Shown: positions 16,713 to 24,294 of the stretch, one piece after another
Numbering within the stretch: position 1 is the first letter of the stretch
Layout: every line of letters begins with the position of its first letter
The notes under the pieces: generated by a model
Told to the model about the DNA's origin: nothing
Databases searched by the model: none
What the model saw: the letters and a program-made list of their open reading frames with translations, nothing else
Translations under genes and position numbers: made by a program
DNA from: Candidatus Siliceabacter maunaloa
GTDB taxonomy: Bacteria > Actinomycetota > Thermoleophilia > Solirubrobacterales > Solirubrobacteraceae
Length of the DNA stretch: 64,000 nt
NCBI GenBank assembly: GCA_024330185.1
Contig: JANDLV010000005.1
Span: 62,001 to 126,000, forward strand
Direction of reading: 5' to 3'

Positions 16713-17713
16713 AGCCGCTCGGGATTGCCTGCCTCGGCGACCCATCCGATGCCGTGCTCGCCGACCAGGCGCCGGAGCTCGGGAAGGTCGTTGACCACCA
16801 CCGGGACGCCGGCGGCGAGGTACTCGAAGACCTTGTTGGGCAGCGCAAGTCGGTGGTTCTCGCAGGTGTCCTCGAGCGCCGAGAGCCCGATGTCCGCCTC
16901 GCGCGTGTGCTCAAGCAACCGCTCGAGGGGGACACTTGCGAGCAGGTGGACCCGGTCGGAGACGTCCAGCTCGGCGACGAGTTCGTGGATCCGCGCCTCG
17001 CAGGCAACCTCTCCGTCGCCGAGGAACACCAGGTGCGCTCCGGGCACGAGCGCCGCCGCCCGGACGAGATCCTCCGCGCCGCGTCCCGTCGCCGCTGCGC
17101 CCTGGTGGAGCAGCACGGGCTCGTCGGCCACCAGCCCCAAGCGTGCCCGCAGGCCCCGGCCGTCAGGCTGGCCGTGGTCCCGGAGCGCCGAGACGTTGCG
17201 CAGCACGGTGGGTCGCTCGGCGAGCCGGTAGCGCCCCTGCAGCGCCTCCGCGATGCCGTCCGACACCGTTATCACCGCGTCGGCCCGCGGCACGGCCACC
17301 CGCTCCAGTGCACCGACGAACCAGGCCCAGAAGCGCTCGCGGTAGGGCACGCTGGTGGCCAGCTCGTGCGAGTCGTAGACAAGCAGCGCACCCCGTGCAC
17401 CGGGCGATGAGCAGCCCCGGAAGCAGCATGGCGGCGTCATGGGCGTGCACCACCTCCGCGTGGAGCGCCAGCCCGCGACGGACGAACCAGAGGAGGAAGG
17501 CGGCGCGGTACACGACACGGGGCAACCGCCGCCGCATCCAGCCAAGGGGGGGCGGCCGACACGTGCGAAGCTGTCGAGATGGCGTTCGGAACCGCCGAGG
17601 TCGACAAGCTCGACGACGCTGACCTCGTGATCGGCGGCGGACAGGGCGGCCGCCTCGCGGCGGACCCGCGAGTCGTGCACGACCGACTTGTGAAGGAGCA
17701 TGGCGATGCGCAC
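16713..17713 (-). pseudogene. GT4 glycosyltransferase, copy B (N-terminal unit only)
   Basis: A copy of the first half of the GT4-GT4 gene at 10.7-13.2 kb, starting at GTG 17713 (VRIAMLLHKSVVHDSRVRRE). The segment between about 17400 and 17550 is out of frame: a seven-G run at 17546-17552 shifts the frame, and one extra G near 17395 (acggggtgc) shifts it back. The correct frame there reads WMRRRLPRVVYRAAFLLWFV and VVHAHDAAMLLPGLL. After that the sequence is in frame to GIGWVAEAGNPERL, then is cut at about 16713 by the GH fragment junction. It lacks the end of unit 1 and the whole of unit 2, so it is unlikely to work. Confidence 0.85.
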
Positions 17714-17724
17714 GATGAGGGTTG

Positions 17725-17730
17725 TAGTTT
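17725..17730 (+). promoter_or_regulatory. Candidate -10 box TAGTTT of PHP copy B
   Basis: TAGTTT, 7 bases, then GTG 17738, identical in layout to the copy A promoter at 13207. Confidence 0.5.
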
Positions 17731-17737
17731 GCCGTCT

Positions 17738-18643
17738 GTGAGCGAGGACGCCCCGTGGTTCGACCTGCAGTCCCATTCGCTGCACTCCGACGGAGCGCTC
17801 GCACCGACTGAGGTCATCGAGCACGCGGCGAGGGCGGGCGCGAGCCTGGTCGCGCTGACCGACCACGACACGGTCGAAGGCGTCGACGAGGCCCTGGCCG
17901 CCGGAGCACGCCACGGGATCGAGGTTGTTCCCGCCACCGAGGTCACGGTGGTCGACCCTGTTCGGGAGGATCTGCACGTGCTCGGCTACCGCGTCGATCA
18001 TCACGAAGCCGGCCTGCTCAACCTGCTCGAGGCGTCGCGCGCCGACCGCGACGCCCGGGCAGGTCGGATGGTCGACGCCCTGCGCGCCTCGGGCTGGGAG
18101 GTCGACGAGGGAGCGCTGCGGGAGCGCTCCCAGACCGGTCACCCGGTCGGCCGCCCGCACCTCGCCCAAGCAGTCCTCGCGGAGGCCGCCAACGCGTCAC
18201 GACTGGCCGACGAGGGGATCGCCGACGTCACGGGCCTCATCGTCGCCTACCTGATCCCGGGTGCACCCGCGTTCGTCGCCCGCATCATGCCGGAGGTCCC
18301 CGACGCGATCGCTGCCATCCACGCCGCCGGGGGAGTCGCCGTTTGGGCCCACCCGTTCTGGGACGTCGACGACCCGGAGCTCGTCGCCACGACGGTCCGG
18401 CGCCTCGCGGCGGCGGGGTTGGACGGCGTCGAGGCGTTCTACGTCACCCACACGCGGGAGCAGACCGACCAGCTTGCCGCCTTGTGCGGCGAGCTCGGTC
18501 TGCTCGCCACGGGCTCGGCCGACTTCCACGGGCCCGAGCACCGGCTGTTCAGCCGGTTCCGCGCGTTCGCGCTGCACGGACACGAGCCGAGGCTCGGGCC
18601 GATCGCAGTTGAGGCCAAGCACGGTCCGCGATCCGCGCGGTGA
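17738..18643 (+). CDS. PHP-domain phosphoesterase, copy B
   Basis: 301 residues from GTG 17738. Nearly collinear with copy A at 13220 and with the same metal motifs: LQSHSLHSDG, LTDHDT, PATE, VWAHPF and GSADFHGPEH. It keeps an intact frame although the flanking GT4 and sulfotransferase copies are broken, which suggests selection on the PHP activity itself or a recent duplication. Its end overlaps the GTG of the sulfotransferase copy B by 4 bases (GTGA). Expected activity: metal-dependent phosphoester hydrolysis on a nucleotide or oligonucleotide. A PAP phosphatase role is inferred from the coupling to sulfotransferase genes. It lacks the Arg-Asp-Asp repeat of copy A. Confidence 0.85.
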   Translation: MSEDAPWFDLQSHSLHSDGALAPTEVIEHAARAGASLVALTDHDTVEGVDEALAAGARHGIEVVPATEVTVVDPVREDLHVLGYRVDHHEAGLLNLLEASRADRDARAGRMVDALRASGWEVDEGALRERSQTGHPVGRPHLAQAVLAEAANASRLADEGIADVTGLIVAYLIPGAPAFVARIMPEVPDAIAAIHAAGGVAVWAHPFWDVDDPELVATTVRRLAAAGLDGVEAFYVTHTREQTDQLAALCGELGLLATGSADFHGPEHRLFSRFRAFALHGHEPRLGPIAVEAKHGPRSAR

Positions 18644-18975
18644 CCAGCCTCGCGCCGATCTTCGTCGGCGGGACCGGTCGCAGCGGCACGACGATCTTCG
18701 CAAGCTGCTGCCAGAGCAGCCCGGGTACGTCCTGGTCCAGATCGAGTTGCGCGTCCAGCGAAGTCCTTCGCGACCGATCCCCGCTCGTCGCGGTCGCAAC
18801 CGCGACGCTGGTACAGCCGCGGGATGAGTCGAGAGAACATCCCATAGCGCCGCCGCGGCCAGCACGCTCGCGCGACTGTTCCCGACGGCGCGCTCGAGCA
18901 AGTCAGTCACCCGCCGTGGCCTGGAAGCCGCGACGTCGCTGCGCGACGCGCGGGCTTCGCGCTTGCCCTCACGGC
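18640..18975 (+). pseudogene. Sulfotransferase, copy B (decayed)
   Basis: Starts at GTG 18640 like copy A with LAPIFVGGTGRSGTTIF (phosphosulfate loop). One base is then lost: LLPEQPGYVLVQIELRVQ, the expected continuation, is in another frame. Most of the middle is missing. A final piece (AAASTLARLFPTARS, then TRRGLEAATSLRDARAS) matches the 3'-phosphate-binding region of copy A in yet another frame. The remnant runs into the tail of a minus-strand sulfotransferase. Confidence 0.8.
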
Positions 18976-19568
18976 CCCTGCGCTCGGCTCAACCCCAAGG
19001 AAGGCGAAGATCGCCCGCATGGTGGCCAGCGGATCCTCGGCGAGATCGGCGGTCAGTGCCACATGCAGACGCTCGCGGGGGAAGACCGCGAGGTACGCCC
19101 CGAGGATGCGGGCGTATTCGCCCTGCACGACATAGGACGTGGTCTCAGTCGGCGCCCGTCGTGCTTCATCGAGCGCCTCTGGGACCACGGAGGCGCGTGC
19201 TGCATCGTCGAACGTGCGGTGCTCTTGACCGCGGAGCGTCGCCATTCGATGGTGCGAGAGAGCGCGCTTGACGGGGTCGCGCAGGAGCGCGATCAACCGG
19301 ACGTCGGGCACCGCCGCCCGTATGCGCCGGGCGATCTCGGGGACATCCGCGTCCCCGGTGCCCATCATGTAGTGAGGAGTGACGGTCCCCCACTGCGTGT
19401 TCGACGGAGCGTCGCCGAAGAACTCCTCCAGATACCAGCGCAAGCCGCGGCTGAAGGGCTGGTCGTGACTGAAGAACGCCGCCTCCTTCGAGCGCGGGGT
19501 TGCCAGAGCGATGACGTTCCCGCCTTCTGGGCGCCGATCACGATGAAGCGCAGAGACTTGGAGCCCAC
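18907..19568 (-). pseudogene. Sulfotransferase C, frameshifted, with a foreign C-terminus
   Basis: The start is taken at GTG 19568 (VGSKSLRFIVIGAQKAGTSSLW, the phosphosulfate-binding loop). Near 19505 the frame shifts and some residues are missing; SKEAAFFSHDQPFSRGLRWYLEEFF then continues in the frame ending at 18907. The 3'-phosphate region (VRLIALLRDPVKRALSHHRM) is intact, as is the dimerisation-like EYARILGAYLAVFPRERLHV. After FAFLGVEPS the last ~25 residues read through the antisense of sulfotransferase copy B, so the true C-terminus is lost. It lies 37 bases downstream of a large GT gene and was probably the last gene of that operon. Confidence 0.75.
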
Positions 19569-19605
19569 GGTGGCGAAGTATTGCGAGACGGTAAGGCAGC
19601 GGGCC

Positions 19606-21945
19606 TCATGCTCGGTCCGCCGGTCGGCGAGGTGTCGCAACATCGAGCTCTTGAAGGAACGTCAATAGCTCCGTGGCGCGCCGGTCGGCGGTGTGGCTCT
19701 CGAGGACGAGCTGGCGCCCGCGCCGCGCGACGGACGCCCTGGCGCCGGGGTCGCCGAGATAGCGCTCGATCTTCGCGCGGAGATCCTCTCGCGTGCTGAA
19801 CGTCTCGAGCCCTCCGGCGAAGAGAACCTCGAGCGCGGGGAAGTCGTCGCAGATCACGAACCCCCCGGAGGCGAGGGCGTCGCAGATCCGGTTGGACACG
19901 AAGCCGTGCCGGCGCATGTCGTCCCAGTGGTCTGCGAGCACGATGCCGGCGGACGAGTACAACCTGTGCAATTCCTCGTTGGGCACGTGGTCGCCGCGCG
20001 CGTGCTCGGGAGCGAGATAGCGCCAACCCTGGCCGTAGAGTCCGAGGTCCCGGTTCGTGGGAAGCACAGACCACACGGCCCGCCGAAACACGGAGCGCCA
20101 GTTGCCCACGAACAGTACCTCATGCCCCGGCGACTCGTCCGCCGCCGGTGCGAACACGGCGGGATCGGTGAACTGGAGCAGCTCCCGCACGGGAACGTCT
20201 ACCTGGTTTGCGAGTACGGCGGCGTGTGGTCGGGAGGCGACGGCCACAAGGTCGTAGTCGGCGAGCTCGTCCAGGGCCACCTCGTCGGGGTGGCTGATGT
20301 GCCACATGACCCGCCGCTGCCCGGGGGGGAGGTGCAACCGTCCGCGCCCCCGAACGTTGACCACGACGTCGAGCGCCGCTCCCCGCGGATCGCCCGACTC
20401 GTCGCGGACCTGCAGGCGCGTCCAGCAGCCCTGAGCGCGCAGCGCGCGCGCCAGAGCGCGAGCCAGGAAGACGTCCCCCGACGTGCTCGCCGACGGCCAG
20501 TCGCGTGCAGCGGTCTGCAAGCACACCGTCGGCCGTTCGAGGTGCTCGGCGAGCAGTCGGCGCAACGCTTCGCCGTCTACGGGCGTTTCGTCGCGACACA
20601 GGACCGACCCGGGCTCGCAACGGCGATCGTCGTCGCGCCACCGGGCCCTGAGCGTGCGTCCCTCCGCGTCGATGCGCACGTCCGCCCGATCGGCGGATGC
20701 CTGGGTCCAGCCGGACGCGAAACATGACTCCTGTCCTGCGTCCAGCGGTTCCCCGAAGTGGACGCGCAAGCCCCGGTCACACCACCGGCCTCCTCCCCAA
20801 AGGAGGTCATCGAGCACCTTCTGACGCAGCAGCGGCCCCCATCGCCGGCAGAGGACCTGGATGTCGGACGGTGCAATCGCCTCGCCCCCTCCGTCGACCC
20901 AAACCTCCACCGGCGCCACGGCTACCCCACGGCCGGCATGCCGCGCGGCCAGCGAGAGATCGAGCGCCCAGGCAGCACCACAGTAGCCGGCGCCAAGGAG
21001 CCCCGGGGTCACCGAGCGGGCTCGAACCAGCACGCACGTGCCTCCCACGGCCGGAGGGTCGGATCCCGCACAGGCGACGGGTTGAACTCCGTGCTCCCGC
21101 CAGTCGAACCGCCATCCGCCATCGAGGCGCTCCTGGGTTCCCTTGCGCCAGGACACCGCGCTGACTGCGTCGACAAGCGGGTGCGCGTCGAGATAGTCCA
21201 CCAACCCCGTCTCGAACCCCGGCGGTCCCTCGACACACCCACACAGCACCAGCACGTAGGGCTCGCTGGATCGCTCCACCGCCCGCATGATGAGCTCGCC
21301 GGATGGCCTTCCCGATGCCGCCACCAGGCGACGCACTCGAAGCCGCGCACTTCCCGCTGCACGCAGGAGGCGTCGATGCGTGCGAGCGATCTGCAGCCGA
21401 TCGCCGACGATGACCACGTCGAGAGCGAGGGATCTCCTGTCGACCTCTCCCGCGGGGTGTCCGACGCGCCTTTGCATCATCGCGCCGAGAGCTGCTCGAG
21501 ACGCGGTCGCGAGCCGCGTAACCGCCCGCCGCCGGGCACCACGGGGCCGCCGGTCGGCGGCGCGCAGGACGCGCAGTTGCCACTCGACCCGCCCGAGCTC
21601 GTGGCGAGCCGCAGCCCGCCGACGCAACGCGGCGGCAAGCTCCGGCGCACCGTCGGCACAGACGTCCGGGAGCGAACCGTCGGGCGGTGAAGCCTGCCTA
21701 CGGCCACGGGCGACCCGCCGTCCGGCGGCGTGAACGATCGTGCTCCCCAGGACGATCTTCGCTACGCGGGCTCCCCTGCCGGCGTCCGCGAGCGCGGTCG
21801 CCAGCATCCCGCGTGCCTCGAGTGCGCGCCGTGTGTACTCATCCGCCCAGAAGTCCGCCTGCGCCCGTGCCTCGATGGCCAGACGCGTCGCCTCGTCGGC
21901 GTGCTGAGGGTGGCCGCGGCCGCCGCTGGTCGACGCCGGCCTCAC
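19606..21945 (-). CDS. Large glycosyltransferase: GT2-like plus CgeB-like domains
   Basis: 779 residues from ATG 21945, overlapping the stop of the upstream gene by 4 bases. Residues ~1-150 are helical and Arg/Ala-rich. About 175-420 resemble a GT-A fold (LDVVIVGDRLQIARTHRRLL, PYVLVLCGCVEGPPGFE, VGGTCVLVRA). About 475-770 are a GT-B C-terminal unit of the CgeB/Glyco_trans_1_2 type: VMWHISHPDEVALDELADYD, VLFVGNWRSVFRR, then HGFVSNRICDALASGGFVI (from ~679), the usual nucleotide-sugar site of this group. The product probably extends a surface polysaccharide. The GT2-like part has no clear DxD and may be degenerate. It is co-transcribed with the methyltransferase/coiled-coil gene upstream. Confidence 0.75.
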   Translation of the reverse strand: MRPASTSGGRGHPQHADEATRLAIEARAQADFWADEYTRRALEARGMLATALADAGRGARVAKIVLGSTIVHAAGRRVARGRRQASPPDGSLPDVCADGAPELAAALRRRAAARHELGRVEWQLRVLRAADRRPRGARRRAVTRLATASRAALGAMMQRRVGHPAGEVDRRSLALDVVIVGDRLQIARTHRRLLRAAGSARLRVRRLVAASGRPSGELIMRAVERSSEPYVLVLCGCVEGPPGFETGLVDYLDAHPLVDAVSAVSWRKGTQERLDGGWRFDWREHGVQPVACAGSDPPAVGGTCVLVRARSVTPGLLGAGYCGAAWALDLSLAARHAGRGVAVAPVEVWVDGGGEAIAPSDIQVLCRRWGPLLRQKVLDDLLWGGGRWCDRGLRVHFGEPLDAGQESCFASGWTQASADRADVRIDAEGRTLRARWRDDDRRCEPGSVLCRDETPVDGEALRRLLAEHLERPTVCLQTAARDWPSASTSGDVFLARALARALRAQGCWTRLQVRDESGDPRGAALDVVVNVRGRGRLHLPPGQRRVMWHISHPDEVALDELADYDLVAVASRPHAAVLANQVDVPVRELLQFTDPAVFAPAADESPGHEVLFVGNWRSVFRRAVWSVLPTNRDLGLYGQGWRYLAPEHARGDHVPNEELHRLYSSAGIVLADHWDDMRRHGFVSNRICDALASGGFVICDDFPALEVLFAGGLETFSTREDLRAKIERYLGDPGARASVARRGRQLVLESHTADRRATELLTFLQELDVATPRRPADRA

Positions 21946-23954
21946 CGCCCAGCGGTGTCATGGGTGTCCAGCTCGTGAGGCCCGCCGTTGACCGAGTCGG
22001 CGTCTGGGTCAACCTCCTCCGCGCCTCGACCGGGCCCCGGCCCGAGAGCGGGTCGCTGGGGCGACGAGCCGACCGACAGAGCGGCGTCAACTCGCCCCGA
22101 CGCCTTCAGAAGCGCATCGGTGCCCCGACCTCGACGAAGGGACAGGAGGCGTAGGACTCGCATGACCCGGTGACCCAGCCGCCACGAGCGCGACTCGCGG
22201 GCTCGGTCCACCTCCAGCCGAACGTCCTCCAAGGTCTGCCGCCAGACAGCCGCATCGGCTTCGACCCGGGCCGCGTAGCTGTCCCCGGCGCGCTCGGCGA
22301 CCAGGGCTTGCTGCGTAGCCAGGTGGGCATCGCGCTCGCTGTGCTGCAGTTGCTCTTGAAGCAACTCGACCGACCGCCCCAGGCGCTCGACCTCGCTAGC
22401 GCTCTCGTCCTCGCTGAACCGGCTGCTGCTCTGCGTGGAGGCCAGCTGCCGGCACAACTCCTGAGCGAGATCCTCGCCGTCGGCGACGCGTCGCTCGAGC
22501 TCGTAGGTGTACTCCCAGAGTTGGCGCTCCCGCGCCTGCAGCAGCGCGACCTGCCGGTTCGCAGCCGCTCCATCCTTGCCAGCCGCTTCGCGGTCGCGCC
22601 GAGCACCGGCCAGCTCCTGGCGATGAGACGACGCGGATCGCTCACGAGCCGCGTCGCCCTCGGCCAGCTGACGCTCGAGCGCCGTCCGTGCGTCCTCCGA
22701 CCGCTCCTCCGCCCGCAGCAGCTCGCTGCGGAGCTGACCGGCCCGCGCAGCTAGCTCGTCCGCGCGCCCGGCCACGGAGAGCCGCGTCTCCTCGCTGCGC
22801 CGCAAGTGGTCAAGGCCTGCGTCTCGCGCAGCCGCGGCATCGCGGAGCTCACCATGCGCGCGCACCAGCTCCAACCGGACCGCCTCGAGATCGCTGCGAA
22901 TCCCGTCACGGGAGTCCTCAAGCTCCTGAGCGCGCCGTGTTGCGAGCTCGAGCTGCTCCCCGTTCGCTTGTACCGCCTGCTCAAGCTCCTCAACGCTGCT
23001 CTCCGCCTGGCGGCGAAGCTGGTCGGAGGCCGTCAGATCCTCGCTCTGGCGAGCCAGTTGCTCCGCCGAGCGGCGCTGGAGCGCCTGAGCCGCGTCGAGC
23101 TGTCGGGTATCGACCGGCGAGCTGTGCTCGCTTGCGACCTCCGCCTCCGAGGCGCTTATCTCCGCCAGATGCGATCCGAGATCCTCGACACGTACCAGCT
23201 CGCGTACGCGCTGGCCCTCCACCCACCTGGCATGGTCGCGAAGGAACTCGGCCGACTGCAGCCACTCGAAGCGACCGCGCAGGGCTGGTGCCTCATCCAA
23301 ACGCGCCTCGGAGACGAGGATGGCCAGCCCATGAGTACCGGGCAGAGAGGTGAAGGCGAGGGGCCCGGGTAGCTCCCGGAGGGCATCCTCGATCGCGGTC
23401 AGGACACCGTTGCGCGGGCCTCCGTCATGCTCCGCGTTGCAGAGATGTCGGTTGAGCCCTCTGTCACCTACGGTCGCGCTGCTTTCCGGCAGGAGACCTG
23501 CCTTGGCGTAGGGCTGACGGTCCGCCGGCGGGATATCCTCAGGCTCGTAGTAGAGGTCGCGCCGACCGTATGGCCATCCGATGTCGTGCAAGAGGACAAG
23601 GGGAAAGGGCCGATCGTCCCGCCGGCAGCCCTCGGCGAGCAGCCCCAACTCACGGGACACCGTGTACCAGTTGTGGTCCCCGTCGAGAAGCACCGCGTCC
23701 GGCCGCGCGATGACGTCCAGCACCTCCAGGCTCTTTGCCGTATGCAGCACGAAGGCCGAGCCGTACCGGCGTGCGAACTCGCCCGTGTCGAACTCGGGCG
23801 CCGGCTCGATGACATGGAGCGTGCTCTCGTGACCTTGGGCGAAGTCCAGCAGCTGGACGGTGTTGTGCCCGCTCTGGGCACCGACCTCGACGATGACCTG
23901 CGGCCGAGCAGCCGTCAACAGGGGCTCGACGACGGTCTGCCAGAAGCGGAACAC
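21942..23954 (-). CDS. SAM methyltransferase with long coiled coil
   Basis: 670 residues from ATG 23954. Residues 1-~230 are a Methyltransf_24/CmcI-type domain: VIVEVGAQSGHNTVQLLDFA (motif I), a metal/substrate motif LLDGDHNWYTVSREL near residue 88, and LYYEPEDIPP. From ~250 to ~585 the chain is an uninterrupted charged heptad-like coiled coil. It ends in SRSWRLGHRVMRVLR (~588), a motif often seen at the end of coiled coils attached to glycan enzymes. The tail is disordered. A methyltransferase on a long coiled-coil rod recalls WbdD-like chain terminators and length rulers, though without the kinase. It is divergent from a paralogue at 24.3 kb and coupled to the downstream GT. Confidence 0.8.
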   Translation of the reverse strand: MFRFWQTVVEPLLTAARPQVIVEVGAQSGHNTVQLLDFAQGHESTLHVIEPAPEFDTGEFARRYGSAFVLHTAKSLEVLDVIARPDAVLLDGDHNWYTVSRELGLLAEGCRRDDRPFPLVLLHDIGWPYGRRDLYYEPEDIPPADRQPYAKAGLLPESSATVGDRGLNRHLCNAEHDGGPRNGVLTAIEDALRELPGPLAFTSLPGTHGLAILVSEARLDEAPALRGRFEWLQSAEFLRDHARWVEGQRVRELVRVEDLGSHLAEISASEAEVASEHSSPVDTRQLDAAQALQRRSAEQLARQSEDLTASDQLRRQAESSVEELEQAVQANGEQLELATRRAQELEDSRDGIRSDLEAVRLELVRAHGELRDAAAARDAGLDHLRRSEETRLSVAGRADELAARAGQLRSELLRAEERSEDARTALERQLAEGDAARERSASSHRQELAGARRDREAAGKDGAAANRQVALLQARERQLWEYTYELERRVADGEDLAQELCRQLASTQSSSRFSEDESASEVERLGRSVELLQEQLQHSERDAHLATQQALVAERAGDSYAARVEADAAVWRQTLEDVRLEVDRARESRSWRLGHRVMRVLRLLSLRRGRGTDALLKASGRVDAALSVGSSPQRPALGPGPGRGAEEVDPDADSVNGGPHELDTHDTAGR

Positions 23955-24036
23955 GTCTCAGCGGCCCTTCGCGGGGCCAACCATTGCGGTGGGGAGGTCG
24001 GGATGGGACATTGAGGCCATCAAGCGCAAGAAAGGG

Positions 24037-24042
24037 TAGATT
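24037..24042 (+). promoter_or_regulatory. Candidate -10 box TAGATT upstream of the 64-residue gene
   Basis: TAGATT lies 42 bases before ATG 24085 in the divergent intergenic region. It is followed by the purine-rich ribosome binding site ggggaaagga just upstream of the ATG. Confidence 0.3.
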
Positions 24043-24084
24043 GCCCGCACACGGATTGCACAGCGTAAGACGGGGAAAGGATGC

Positions 24085-24279
24085 ATGGCTGCGAACATTC
24101 GGCTCACTGATGGGCGGCAGGTCATCGTGCGGTTGAGCGGGAAGCGGGTGGTGGACGAGCTCGCCAAGGTCGCGGTCGACGACGCCGGCTTCGCCCGCTT
24201 CAAGTCGACGCTCGACCTTCCGGTCTGGATCGCACCGAACCAGGTCGTGTGCGTCGAAGAGCGTTCAGACCTGGACTGA
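24085..24279 (+). CDS. Small conserved-looking protein of unknown function
   Basis: 64 residues from ATG 24085 with a good ribosome binding site (ggggaaagga) just upstream. The sequence MAANIRLTDGRQVIVRLSGK, then ELAKVAVDDAGFARFKSTL and a final strand VWIAPNQVVCVEERSDLD, looks like a compact alpha/beta or beta-barrel domain with no membrane segment. It is not assigned to a family. It lies between the two divergent methyltransferase/coiled-coil genes and 15 bases ahead of the larger one, so it is probably co-transcribed with it. A regulatory or adaptor role is possible but not shown. Confidence 0.6.
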   Translation: MAANIRLTDGRQVIVRLSGKRVVDELAKVAVDDAGFARFKSTLDLPVWIAPNQVVCVEERSDLD

Positions 24280-24294
24280 GGGCGAGGTCAGACG

